Shown: in pieces, positions 55,091-63,849 of the stretch | Layout of the letters: each line of letters opens with the position of its first letter | How positions within the stretch are numbered: the first letter of the stretch is position 1 | NCBI GenBank assembly: GCA_913775795.1 | Contig: CAJYLT010000060.1 | Location: 1-64,000, forward strand | Direction of reading: 5' to 3' | DNA length: 64,000 nt | Source: an uncultured Sphingomonas sp. | GTDB lineage: Bacteria > Pseudomonadota > Alphaproteobacteria > Sphingomonadales > Sphingomonadaceae | Program-made: the position numbers and the translations under genes | Notes under the pieces: generated by a model | Databases searched by the model: none | Told to the model about the DNA's origin: nothing | What the model saw: the letters and a program-made list of their open reading frames with translations, nothing else

Positions 55091-55210
55091 GATGGCTTTG
55101 CCATCGGTTGAGAATGCGCCGTGGCGCATTCCACGGCACCAGCCCGCTCCCCACCCGGCCACCCACTAAGTATCCTGATGGGTGGCCGGGTGGGGGAGCG
55201 GGCCGGTGCC
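55091..55210. repeat. Triple-hairpin intergenic element between fabG and acpP
   Basis: Three successive inverted repeats lie here. GATGGC-ttt-GCCATC is at 55091-55105. AATGCGCC-gt-GGCGCATT is at 55113-55130. A long stem of about 31 bp pairs 55135-55165 with 55179-55210, with one extra G and one mismatch, around a 13-nt loop. The long hairpin ends 8 nt from the fabG stop. It could be a dispersed repeat and could also stop or stabilise fabG transcripts. Confidence 0.65.
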
Positions 55211-55218
55211 GCCAACCA

Positions 55219-55959
55219 TCAAATCATCGCCATGCCGCCGTTGACGTGCAGCGTCTGGCCGGTGACGTACCCGGCCTCGCGGCTGGCGAGGTAGACCACG
55301 GCGGCGCCGATATCCTCGCCGGTACCGAGGTCGCCGGCCGGGATGCGGCCGAGCAGCGCGGTCTTCTGCGCGTCGGGCAGCACGTCGGTCATCGCCGAGC
55401 GGATGAAGCCGGGCGCGACGCAGTTGACGGTGATGTTGCGGCTGGCGAGTTCCTGCGCGAGCGCCTTCGACATGCCGACCAGCCCCGCCTTGGACGCGGC
55501 ATAGTTGGCCTGACCCGGATTGCCGGTCGCGCCGACGACCGAGGTGATCGAGACGATCCGGCCGAACCGTGCCTTCATCATCGGCCGCGCAGCGGCGCGG
55601 GCGAGGCGGAATGCGGCTTCGAGGTTGACGCGGATCACGTCGCCCCACTCCTCGTCTTTCATCCGCATCGCGAGGTTGTCGCGCGTCACGCCGGCATTGT
55701 TGACGAGGATGTCGAGCCGCCCGCCCAGCGCCTCAACCGCCTGCGGCACCAACGCGTCGACGGCGGCGCCGTCGGAGAGGTTGCAGGGCACCGCGACATG
55801 ATCGCCGCCGAGCCCCGCGCGAAACGCCTCGAGCTTGTCGGCATTCGAGCCCGAAACGGCGAGCCGCGCGCCCTGCGCCGCCAGCGCCTTGGCGATCGCC
55901 GAGCCGATGCCGCCCGATGCGCCGGTGACGAGCGCGGTCATGCCAGTAAGGTCGAACAT
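55219..55959 (-). CDS. fabG: 3-oxoacyl-ACP reductase FabG
   Basis: A 246-residue short-chain dehydrogenase. The NADPH motif is VTGASGGIGSAIAKAL, NNAG appears in ILVNNAGVTRDNL, and the catalytic Ser and YxxxK are in ITSVVGATGNPGQANYAASKAG. It reduces 3-oxoacyl-ACP. The ATG giving MFDLTGMTALVTGASGG is chosen; the ORF track's extension is a shadow of fabD. It follows fabD by 14 bp. Confidence 0.95.
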   Translation of the reverse strand: MFDLTGMTALVTGASGGIGSAIAKALAAQGARLAVSGSNADKLEAFRAGLGGDHVAVPCNLSDGAAVDALVPQAVEALGGRLDILVNNAGVTRDNLAMRMKDEEWGDVIRVNLEAAFRLARAAARPMMKARFGRIVSITSVVGATGNPGQANYAASKAGLVGMSKALAQELASRNITVNCVAPGFIRSAMTDVLPDAQKTALLGRIPAGDLGTGEDIGAAVVYLASREAGYVTGQTLHVNGGMAMI

Positions 55960-55973
55960 GGATTCAATTCTCC

Positions 55974-56912
55974 TCACAGCGCCTTCAGCAGCGCTTCGAT
56001 ATCGTCCATCGTGATGACGCTGGTGGTCGTCGCATCCGGGGCGGTGCGCTTGACCATCGGGCCGAGCACCTTGCCGCCGAGCTCGACATAGTCGGTGACG
56101 CCCGTATCCCACATCGCCGCGACGCTCTCGCGCCAGCGGACCATGCCCGTGACCTGCTCGACCAGCAGGGCGCGGATGACGGCGGGGTCGGCGACGGGGG
56201 CAGCGGTGACGTTGGCGAAGACGGGCACCAGCGGCGACTGCATTGCGACGTCGGCGAGCGCCGCTTCCATCGCGTCAGCGGCGGGCTGCATCAACGGGCA
56301 ATGGAAGGGGGCCGAGACGGGGAGCAGCACCGCGCGCCTGGCGCCGTGATCCTTGGCAACACCTATCGCGCGCTCGATCGCGGTGCGCGCGCCGGAGATG
56401 ACAACCTGGCCGGGATCGTTGTCATTGGCGACGGTGCAGACCTCGCCCTCTGCCGCGGCGTCGGCGATCGCCTGTGCCTTGTCGCGGTCGGCGCCGAGCA
56501 GTGCGGCCATCGCCCCCTCGCCCACCGGCACCGCCGCCTGCATCGCCTGCCCGCGCCGCTTCAGAAGCCGCGCGGTGGTCGACAGGTCGAACGCGCCCGC
56601 CGCACACAGCGCGGTATATTCGCCGAGCGAGTGGCCGGCGACGAAATCGGCCTTGTCGGACAGGCGCACGCCGCCCTCGCGCTCGATCACCCGCAGCACC
56701 GCGATCGCGTTCGCCATGATTGCCGGCTGGGCGTTTTCGGTCAGAGTGAGGTCGCTCTCCGGCCCCTCGGTCATCAGGCGATAGAGGTGCTGGCCGAGCG
56801 CCTCGTCGACTTCGCCGAACACTTCGCGGGCGTGGGGGCTAGCTTCGGCCAGCGCGCGGCCCATGCCGACCGACTGGCTGCCCTGCCCCGGAAAGATGAA
56901 CGCGCGCATCAC
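55974..56912 (-). CDS. fabD: Malonyl-CoA:ACP transacylase
   Basis: A 312-residue acyltransferase. It begins MMRAFIFPGQGSQSVGMG. The catalytic serine is in VAGHSLGEYTALCAAG, and the histidine is in VSAPFHCPLM. It loads malonyl groups onto AcpP. The cluster fabD-fabG-acpP-fabF is the standard bacterial order. It diverges from the RcnB-like gene across about 170 bp in which I recognise no clear site. Confidence 0.96.
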   Translation of the reverse strand: MMRAFIFPGQGSQSVGMGRALAEASPHAREVFGEVDEALGQHLYRLMTEGPESDLTLTENAQPAIMANAIAVLRVIEREGGVRLSDKADFVAGHSLGEYTALCAAGAFDLSTTARLLKRRGQAMQAAVPVGEGAMAALLGADRDKAQAIADAAAEGEVCTVANDNDPGQVVISGARTAIERAIGVAKDHGARRAVLLPVSAPFHCPLMQPAADAMEAALADVAMQSPLVPVFANVTAAPVADPAVIRALLVEQVTGMVRWRESVAAMWDTGVTDYVELGGKVLGPMVKRTAPDATTTSVITMDDIEALLKAL

Positions 56913-57080
56913 TGGCTCCCGCTTGGATTGGAAGCGCCCGCGCCTACGCCCGAAGTGCGAAACCTTTCAAGTCCCGGCGGGCCTGCGACAATCTGTGACC
57001 CTTTCGTTCTCCCCTCGCGATAGGTCTGCGACACGCGGGTCCCAGATTGCCTTCATCGAAATCGAACAGAGGAGATGAAG

Positions 57081-57455
57081 ATGTTCAAGAAGCTCATGCT
57101 CGCCGGCGTCGCCGCCTCGATGGTCGCGGCCCCCACCATGGCCAGCGCCGCCCCGCAGCAGTATCGCGAGGTCGTTCGTCAGGGCCCGAACCGCACCGTC
57201 GTGGTCCAGCGCGGCCCCGGCTATCGCGAGAAGACCGTGATCCGCCACAACAACGCCCGCAAGTGGGCGCGCGGCCAGCGGTTCGACCGCCGCTATGCGA
57301 CCAACTACCGCCAGATCGACTACCGCGCGTATCGCAACCGCGGTGTCTATGCCCCGCCCCGCGGCTATCAGTGGGTGCAGTCGGGCAACGACGCGGTGCT
57401 GATCGCGCTTGCCAGCGGCGTGATCGGTGCGGTGATCGGCGGCGCGATCCGGTAA
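57081..57455 (+). CDS. RcnB-family periplasmic protein
   Basis: A 124-residue exported protein with signal peptide MFKKLMLAGVAASMVAAPTMASA. The mature part is rich in Arg/Tyr (RHNNARKWARGQRF, RQIDYRAYRNRG) and ends with the RcnB-type segment GYQWVQSGNDAVLIALASGVIGAVIGG. RcnB of E. coli modulates Ni/Co efflux in the periplasm; most family members are uncharacterised. GAGGAG lies 6 nt before the second ATG, so I chose it over the first, which directly abuts the site. Confidence 0.75.
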   Translation: MFKKLMLAGVAASMVAAPTMASAAPQQYREVVRQGPNRTVVVQRGPGYREKTVIRHNNARKWARGQRFDRRYATNYRQIDYRAYRNRGVYAPPRGYQWVQSGNDAVLIALASGVIGAVIGGAIR

Positions 57456-57466
57456 CGCTTGCTTTT

Positions 57467-57491
57467 CGGCCCTGCATGTGATGTAGGGCCG
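57467..57491 (+). terminator. Hairpin after the RcnB-like gene
   Basis: CGGCCCTGCAT pairs with ATGTAGGGCCG over 11 positions with one G-T pair and a GTG loop. It has no T-run and may be a weak terminator. Confidence 0.35.
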
Positions 57492-57494
57492 GCA

Positions 57495-57528
57495 ACCGGG
57501 GTGGAAGGGTTCGCCTTTCCGCCCCGGT
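57495..57528 (+). promoter_or_regulatory. UUCG-capped 15-bp hairpin upstream of rpsF
   Basis: ACCGGGGTGGAAGGG and CCTTTCCGCCCCGGT form a continuous 15-bp stem (two wobble pairs) closed by a TTCG tetraloop. It ends about 75 nt before the rpsF ATG. It could be a terminator without a T-run or part of an S6 leader; I could not match it to the known S6:S18 leader motif. Confidence 0.4.
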
Positions 57529-57603
57529 CTGCATTCGGACGACAGCCGGAGGGGCCATGCGATGGGCGCATGGTCAGCGATCGGCCAAGACAGGAACGAA
57601 GAC

Positions 57604-58017
57604 ATGGCTCTTTACGAGCACGTCTTCCTCGCCCGCCAGGATCTGGCGCAGGCGCAGGTGGACGCGTTGGCGGAAAACGCCACCAAGATCGTCGAATCGA
57701 TGGAAGGCAAGGTCGTCAAGACCGAGACCTGGGGGCTTCGCAGCCTCGCCTATCGCATCGCGAAGAACCGCAAGGCGCATTACGTGATGCTCGAGATCGA
57801 CGCCCCCGGTGAGGTCGTCGCCGAGCTGGAGCGCCAGACCCAGATCAACGAGGACGTGATCCGCTACATGACCGTCCGCGTCGACGGCCATGAGGCCGGC
57901 CCGACCGTCATGATGCGCAAGGGCGACCGCGAGCGTCGCCGCGACCGTGACGACCGCGGCGACCGTGGTGGTGATCGTGGCCCCCGCCGCGAGCGTGAGG
58001 AAGGGGAGAACAACTGA
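57604..58017 (+). CDS. rpsF: 30S ribosomal protein S6
   Basis: A 137-residue S6. The core (1-97) begins [22 protein letters not shown] and contains [21 protein letters not shown]. The C-terminal 40 residues are a highly charged extension of arginine/aspartate repeats ([15 protein letters not shown]), longer than E. coli's glutamate tail. It heads the rpsF-rpsR-rplI operon; rpsR overlaps its stop by one base (TGATG). Confidence 0.95.
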   Translation: MALYEHVFLARQDLAQAQVDALAENATKIVESMEGKVVKTETWGLRSLAYRIAKNRKAHYVMLEIDAPGEVVAELERQTQINEDVIRYMTVRVDGHEAGPTVMMRKGDRERRRDRDDRGDRGGDRGPRREREEGENN

Positions 58018-58241
58018 TGGCCCGCCCGTTTTTCCGCCGCCGCAAGAGCTGCCCCTTTTCGGCCAAGGACGCGCCGCGCATCGACTACAAGGATGTGCGC
58101 CTGCTCCAGGGTTTCGTGTCGGAGCGCGGCAAGATCGTGCCCTCGCGCATCACCAGCGTGTCGGCCAAGAAGCAGCGCGAGCTGGCCCAGGCCATCAAGC
58201 GTGCGCGTCACCTGGGCCTGCTGCCCTACGTCGTGAAGTAA
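58017..58241 (+). CDS. rpsR: 30S ribosomal protein S18
   Basis: A 74-residue S18 beginning [26 protein letters not shown] and ending in GLLPYVVK. It contains [31 protein letters not shown], the conserved RNA-binding part. It pairs with S6 on the 30S platform. It starts within the rpsF stop and precedes rplI by 12 bp. Confidence 0.97.
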   Translation: MARPFFRRRKSCPFSAKDAPRIDYKDVRLLQGFVSERGKIVPSRITSVSAKKQRELAQAIKRARHLGLLPYVVK

Positions 58242-58253
58242 GGAGCGGATCCC

Positions 58254-58844
58254 ATGCAAGTCATCCTGCTTGAGCGTGTCGAGAAGCTCGGCCGCATCGG
58301 CGACGTGGTCACGGTGAAGGACGGGTTCGCCCGCAACTTCCTCCTGCCCAACAAGAAGGCGCTGCGCGCCAACGACGCCAACCGCCGCGTGTTCGAGGCG
58401 AATCGCGAACGGATCGAGGCCGAGAACGCCACGCGCCGCGCCGACGCCGAGGGCGAGGCCAAGACGCTCGAGGGCGTGTCGGTCACGCTGATCCGTCAGG
58501 CCTCGAACGTCGGCCAGCTCTACGGCTCGGTCGCGGTTCGCGATCTGGTCGATGCGCTCGTCGCCGACGGCCACAAGGTCAACAAGAGCCAGGTCGTGCT
58601 CGACAAGCCGATCAAGTCGATCGGCCTCCACGAGGTGCGCGTCGCGCTGCACCCCGAGGTGTCGGTGACGGTCAAGGTCAACGTCGCGCGTTCGCCCGAA
58701 GAGGCGGACATGCAGTCGCAGGGCGTCGACGTCATGTCGGCGATGTTCGAGAAGGAAGAGAGCGGCTTCACCGAAGACCGCGATCCCAACCTCGAGGCCG
58801 GCGAGATCGCGCGCGAGCCGAACGAGACCGAAGAAGAGGCCTGA
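58254..58844 (+). CDS. rplI: 50S ribosomal protein L9
   Basis: A 196-residue L9. The N-terminal domain reads MQVILLERVEKLGRIGDVVTVKDGFARNFLLP. A long connecting helix follows, then the C-terminal rRNA-binding domain (GQLYGSVAVRDLVDAL). Compared with E. coli (149 residues) it has an acidic C-terminal extension of about 45 residues (EEADMQSQ to ETEEEA), as in many alphaproteobacteria. A strong terminator follows. Confidence 0.96.
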   Translation: MQVILLERVEKLGRIGDVVTVKDGFARNFLLPNKKALRANDANRRVFEANRERIEAENATRRADAEGEAKTLEGVSVTLIRQASNVGQLYGSVAVRDLVDALVADGHKVNKSQVVLDKPIKSIGLHEVRVALHPEVSVTVKVNVARSPEEADMQSQGVDVMSAMFEKEESGFTEDRDPNLEAGEIAREPNETEEEA

Positions 58845-58863
58845 GCCTTTTCAGACGGCAAAG

Positions 58864-58901
58864 AAAAAGGGGCTGTCCGAGCGATCGGGCAGCCCCTTTT
58901 T
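58864..58901 (+). terminator. Rho-independent terminator of rpsF-rpsR-rplI
   Basis: AAAAAGGGGCTG and CAGCCCCTTTTT pair perfectly, with a few more pairs toward the loop. The T-run on one side and A-run on the other make it bidirectional; it would also serve the convergent small ORF and DUF962 transcripts. Confidence 0.92.
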
Positions 58902-58922
58902 CGTGCATGCTTGCGACGGGTG

Positions 58923-59000
58923 TCAGGGCACCGCGACGCACGCGCTGATGACCGCGGCGAGCGGGATCAGCGACAATATGACCGGAACGACCTTGCTCAT
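58923..59000 (-). CDS. 25-residue hydrophobic lipopeptide ORF
   Basis: A short ORF absent from the supplied track: MSKVVPVILSLIPLAAVISA then CVAVP, then TGA. The residues before the cysteine (VISAC) fit a lipobox, and AAGG lies about 8 nt before the ATG. It resembles entericidin-like tiny lipoproteins in design, though not demonstrably in sequence. It lies between the rplI terminator and the DUF962 gene on the minus strand. Coding is plausible but unproven. Confidence 0.35.
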   Translation of the reverse strand: MSKVVPVILSLIPLAAVISACVAVP

Positions 59001-59078
59001 CTGAACGCCTTTTCGAATGCCTCTTGCGCCATCAATGCGCGACTGCATCAAAAGGTTTCGGGCAAGTGAACGGCCCGG

Positions 59079-59414
59079 TCAGGCGCGGTTCGGGTCGACC
59101 CCCGCGGTGCGCAGGTGGCGGTCGAGCCGGCCGCCCAGCCACAGGAAAAACATGCGATAGTCGCTGACCAGCGACCAGAGCGGGTGCGTGAACGTCGCCG
59201 GCCGGTTCCGCTCCACCCGGAAATGCGCGACCCAGGCAAAGCCGTAACCGGCGAGCGGGACGGCGAGCCACCACCACCCGCCGTTCAGGATCGCGATCGC
59301 GGCGAATGCGAAGGTCAGTGCGGTCCCCGCATAATGCAGCGCCCGCGTCTTCGCGCGGCCATGCTCGCGGAGGTAGAAGGGCCAGAACTCGGCATAAGTC
59401 GCGATGCGAGCCAT
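59079..59414 (-). CDS. DUF962/Mpo1-like membrane protein
   Basis: A 111-residue protein with two to three hydrophobic segments. [26 protein letters not shown] at the N-terminus and [26 protein letters not shown] match the DUF962 family. Yeast Mpo1 in this superfamily is an iron-dependent dioxygenase acting on 2-hydroxy fatty acids. That would be relevant to sphingolipid breakdown in a sphingomonad, but this is an inference. It stands alone between the small ORF and mutL. Confidence 0.82.
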   Translation of the reverse strand: MARIATYAEFWPFYLREHGRAKTRALHYAGTALTFAFAAIAILNGGWWWLAVPLAGYGFAWVAHFRVERNRPATFTHPLWSLVSDYRMFFLWLGGRLDRHLRTAGVDPNRA

Positions 59415-59457
59415 AAGGTCGAGCTTATCCTAACCCCGGCCCCGTGCAAGCCGTGGG

Positions 59458-61242
59458 CTACCTCCGCCCGAAGAGCTTCTCGATGTCGCCATGGGCAAGC
59501 TTCACCCAGGTCGGGCGGCCGTGATTGCACTGGCCCGAATGCGGCGTCACCTCCATTTCGCGGAGCAGCGCGTTCATCTCCGGCACCGACAGGATACGGC
59601 CAGCGCGGACCGAGCCGTGGCAGGCCATCGTCGCGGCGACATGGTCGAGCCGCTCGCGAAGCGAGAGCGCCTGGTCGTGCGCGGCGATCTCGTCGGCGAG
59701 GTCGCGGATCAGGCCCGCCACGTCGCTCTGGCCGAGCAATGCGGGGACCGCGCGGACGAGGACGGCGGTCACGCCGAAGCGCTCGATCTCCAGCCCCATT
59801 TCCGCCAGTTCGCCCGCCCGGTCCTCAAGCCGGTCGCAGGCGGGCTCGTCGAGCTCGATCACCTCGGGCAGCAGCAGCGCCTGTCGCGGCGCGCCACCCG
59901 CCGCCAGCGCCCGGCGCAGGCGTTCGAGGACGAGGCGTTCGTGCGCGGCGTGCTGGTCGACGATGACGAGCCCGTCCTCCGCCTCGGCAACGATATAGGT
60001 GCGCGCCACCTGCCCGCGCGCGACGCCCAGCGGGTGCGCGGTGGTCGAGGGCACCGGCTCCGACGCCGGCTCGGCGCGGGCGGCGGGCGGCGGCGAGAGG
60101 AAGGTCGGACGCGCCTCGCGCAGCAGCAGGTCGCTGCCGGTCGACGGCCCCCATGCGAATGCCTCTGGAGTGGGCGCCGGTGCGGTCATCGGCTCGCTCT
60201 GCCAGTTCGCCATCGCGCCGGCGTCCGCCGCCTGCACCACGCGGTGCCCCGCCTCGTCCAGCGCGCGGCGCAGACCGCTGACGATCAGCCCGCGGACGAG
60301 CGCGGGATCGCGGAAGCGGACTTCCGTCTTCGCCGGGTGGACGTTCACGTCGACGCTGTCGGCGGGCACATCGAGGAACAAAGCGACTACGGCATGGCGG
60401 TCGCGCGCCAGCATCTCGGCATAGGCGCCGCGCACCGCGCCCACGAGCAGCTTGTCGCGCACCGGGCGACCGTTGACGAACAGATACTGGTGGTCGGCGA
60501 TCCCGCGATTGAAGGTCGGCAGGCCCGCGACACCGCCGAGCACATGCCCTGCCCGCTCGAGATCGATACCCACCGAATTGTCGGCGAGCGCGCGGTCGGT
60601 CAGCGCCGCCACCCGCTCCGGCCTGGTCTCTCCCGGCGGCACCGACAACACGCGGCGGCCGTCATGCTCGACCGCGAAGCCGATTTCGGGCCGCGCCATG
60701 GCAAGGCGGCGGACGACGTCGAGGCACGCGGCATATTCGGAGCGCGGGCTGCGCAGGAACTTGCGCCGCGCGGGAATTCGCTCGAACAAGCCCTCGACCT
60801 GGACGCGCGTGCCGGGGGGCAGCGCGGCGGGGCCTTCCTCCACCAGTTCGCCATTGTCGACGATTCTGCGCCAGCCCTCGCCACCGCGCACCCGGCTTTC
60901 GAGGGTGAGCCGCGCGACGCTGGCGATCGAGGGCAACGCTTCGCCGCGAAAACCGAGCGTTGCGACGCCTTCGATCGCACCGGCTTCCCATAGCGATTCG
61001 GGCAATTTCGACGTGGCGTGGCGTTCGAGCGCCAGGGCCATGCTCTCGGCATCCATGCCGCAGCCGTCGTCGACCACCTCGATCCCGTCGATGCCGCCCG
61101 CCGACAGCCGCACCGAAATGCGGCAAGCCCCTGCATCGACGGCGTTTTCGACCAGTTCCTTCAATGCGGAAGCGGGCCGCTCGACCACCTCGCCCGCGGC
61201 GATCCGGTTGATGAGGTTCGGGGGCAGGCGGCGTATTGACAT
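59458..61242 (-). CDS. mutL: DNA mismatch repair protein MutL
   Basis: A 594-residue MutL. The GHKL ATPase domain (1-330) has ERPASALKELVENAVDAG, DDGCGMD and TLGFRGEALPSIASV. A variable linker (about 330-400) precedes the C-terminal domain. This carries the endonuclease motif DQHAAHERLVLE (DQHAx2Ex4E), and the zinc-site segments ACHGSVRAG and QCNHGRPTW. This fits a nicking MutL in an organism without MutH. It starts with MSIRRLPPNLINRIAAGEVVERP and diverges from mreB. Confidence 0.95.
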   Translation of the reverse strand: MSIRRLPPNLINRIAAGEVVERPASALKELVENAVDAGACRISVRLSAGGIDGIEVVDDGCGMDAESMALALERHATSKLPESLWEAGAIEGVATLGFRGEALPSIASVARLTLESRVRGGEGWRRIVDNGELVEEGPAALPPGTRVQVEGLFERIPARRKFLRSPRSEYAACLDVVRRLAMARPEIGFAVEHDGRRVLSVPPGETRPERVAALTDRALADNSVGIDLERAGHVLGGVAGLPTFNRGIADHQYLFVNGRPVRDKLLVGAVRGAYAEMLARDRHAVVALFLDVPADSVDVNVHPAKTEVRFRDPALVRGLIVSGLRRALDEAGHRVVQAADAGAMANWQSEPMTAPAPTPEAFAWGPSTGSDLLLREARPTFLSPPPAARAEPASEPVPSTTAHPLGVARGQVARTYIVAEAEDGLVIVDQHAAHERLVLERLRRALAAGGAPRQALLLPEVIELDEPACDRLEDRAGELAEMGLEIERFGVTAVLVRAVPALLGQSDVAGLIRDLADEIAAHDQALSLRERLDHVAATMACHGSVRAGRILSVPEMNALLREMEVTPHSGQCNHGRPTWVKLAHGDIEKLFGRR

Positions 61243-61337
61243 GGGGGAGCCTGTAGCCCAAGCGGCAGCATCCCGCGACCCGCTTCCGCCATCCCTTCAC
61301 CGGCGCCGGATTTTCGGCAGGCGGTGGGTCAGGCTAG

Positions 61338-62435
<1,098 letters not shown>

Positions 62436-62458
62436 GCCCAGAGAAGGAGGGCGCGCCG

Positions 62459-63343
62459 ATGGCGCCGCCGCGTAAACCGCGCCCCGGCTTTTCGAGGCGC
62501 GCCCAGTTCGGGCTGTTCCTCGGCTATGTCGCCGCGGCGACGGGCGCGCTGATCGGCGCGATCCTGCTCGTGCTCTCGTTCCTGCACCCGCCCGCCTATC
62601 TGGCGGCGCGGGGTATATTGCGCGAGGCAACGACCCCGGTGTCGTCGGGGCTTCACTGGGTCCGCCGCCAGGTTGCCGACATTCCGCCGGGTGTAGGCGG
62701 CTATTTCGGGGTCATGGGCGAGAATCGCCGGCTGAAGGCCGAGCGCGAGGCCGAGAAGAAGCTCGTCGCGCGCGCGCGCCAGCTCGTGATCGAGAATATC
62801 CGCCTGCGCCGCCTGCTCCAACTGCGCGATCGCGAGGGCGAGACGGTGACCACTGCGCGCCTCGTCAACGCGACCTCGGCGAGCACACGGCGGTTCGCGA
62901 CGCTCAACGCCGGGCTGTGGCAGGGCGTGCGCGCCGGCTATCCGGTGCGCGGGCCGGAGGGGCTGATCGGCCGCGTGCTGGAGGTGAGCCCCAATACCGC
63001 GCGCGTCCTGCTCGCGGTCGATCCCGAGAGCATCATTCCGGTGCGCCGCGTGCGCGACGGGATGCCGGCGATCGCGACGGGCCGCGGCGACGGGCTGATC
63101 GAGGTGCGCGTCGCGGGCATCGCCAACATGCCCTACCGCGCGGGCGACGTGTTCGTCACCTCCGGCGCGGGCGGGCTCTATCCCCCGGGCATCCCCGTCG
63201 CCCGCGTGATGCGCAACGCCCGCGACACCGCAGAGGCACGGCCACTCGCCAATCCCGACGCGCTCGACTTCGCGCAGGTCCAGCGCCCCTATCTCCTGCC
63301 CCCCGCCCGCCCCGCCCCGCCCGAAGGCGCCACGAAGAAGTGA
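62459..63343 (+). CDS. mreC: Rod-shape protein MreC
   Basis: A 294-residue protein with a basic cytoplasmic N-terminus, one membrane helix (about 20-42), a coiled coil (about 82-120, ENRRLKAEREAEKKLV) and two beta-barrel domains. NAGLWQGVRAGYPVRGPEGLIGRVLEVSPNTARVLL is the family core. The proline-rich C-terminus (PPARPAPPEG) is short. It links the MreB machinery to PBP2 in the periplasm. It overlaps mreD by 4 bp. Confidence 0.94.
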   Translation: MAPPRKPRPGFSRRAQFGLFLGYVAAATGALIGAILLVLSFLHPPAYLAARGILREATTPVSSGLHWVRRQVADIPPGVGGYFGVMGENRRLKAEREAEKKLVARARQLVIENIRLRRLLQLRDREGETVTTARLVNATSASTRRFATLNAGLWQGVRAGYPVRGPEGLIGRVLEVSPNTARVLLAVDPESIIPVRRVRDGMPAIATGRGDGLIEVRVAGIANMPYRAGDVFVTSGAGGLYPPGIPVARVMRNARDTAEARPLANPDALDFAQVQRPYLLPPARPAPPEGATKK

Positions 63344-63849
63344 ACGAGCCGCTCCGCTCCGCCTTTGCCGAGCCCGAGCCGCCGCGCCGGTCGCGCCGCA
63401 TTGCGCCGGCGACGATCATGCTCGGATCGCTCGCGACGCTGCTGCCGGTCGTCTCGACGGTGCCGTGGCTGCCGCCGCTGGGCCTGATGCTGCTGGTCGG
63501 CTGGCGGCTGGTGCGGCCCGACGTACTGCGGGTCTGGGCGGGCGCGCCGCTCGGCCTGTTCGACGATCTGGTCAGCGGGCAGCCGCTGGGCAGCGCGATG
63601 CTCCTTTGGGGGGTGTCGCTGATTGTGCTGGATATGTTAGAGATGCGCCTCGTGTGGCGTGATTTCTGGCAGGACTGGCTGTTGGCGAGCGGGACGATCG
63701 CATTCTGCCTGATCGGCGGCCGGCTCATCGCCTCACCGCTGGGGGCGCACGTCGACACCGCGCTAGCGCTCCAGATCCTGCTTGCCTCGGCGCTCTATCC
63801 GCTGGTGTCGCGGCTGTGCTTCGCGCTCGACAGCAAGGGCCGGCCATGA
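63340..63849 (+). CDS. mreD: Rod-shape protein MreD
   Basis: A 169-residue membrane protein with about five hydrophobic segments after a proline/arginine-rich N-terminus (AEPEPPRRSRRIAPAT). The segment GLFDDLVSGQPLGSAMLLWG is typical of MreD. The GTG start overlaps the mreC stop (GTGA). The ORF track's long version runs through mreC in another frame. Its stop overlaps the PBP2 ATG. Confidence 0.9.
   Translation: MNEPLRSAFAEPEPPRRSRRIAPATIMLGSLATLLPVVSTVPWLPPLGLMLLVGWRLVRPDVLRVWAGAPLGLFDDLVSGQPLGSAMLLWGVSLIVLDMLEMRLVWRDFWQDWLLASGTIAFCLIGGRLIASPLGAHVDTALALQILLASALYPLVSRLCFALDSKGRP

Noticed and set aside
59491-60993. 500-codon plus-strand ORF
   Set aside because: Shadow of mutL on the opposite strand, Arg/Ala/His-rich.
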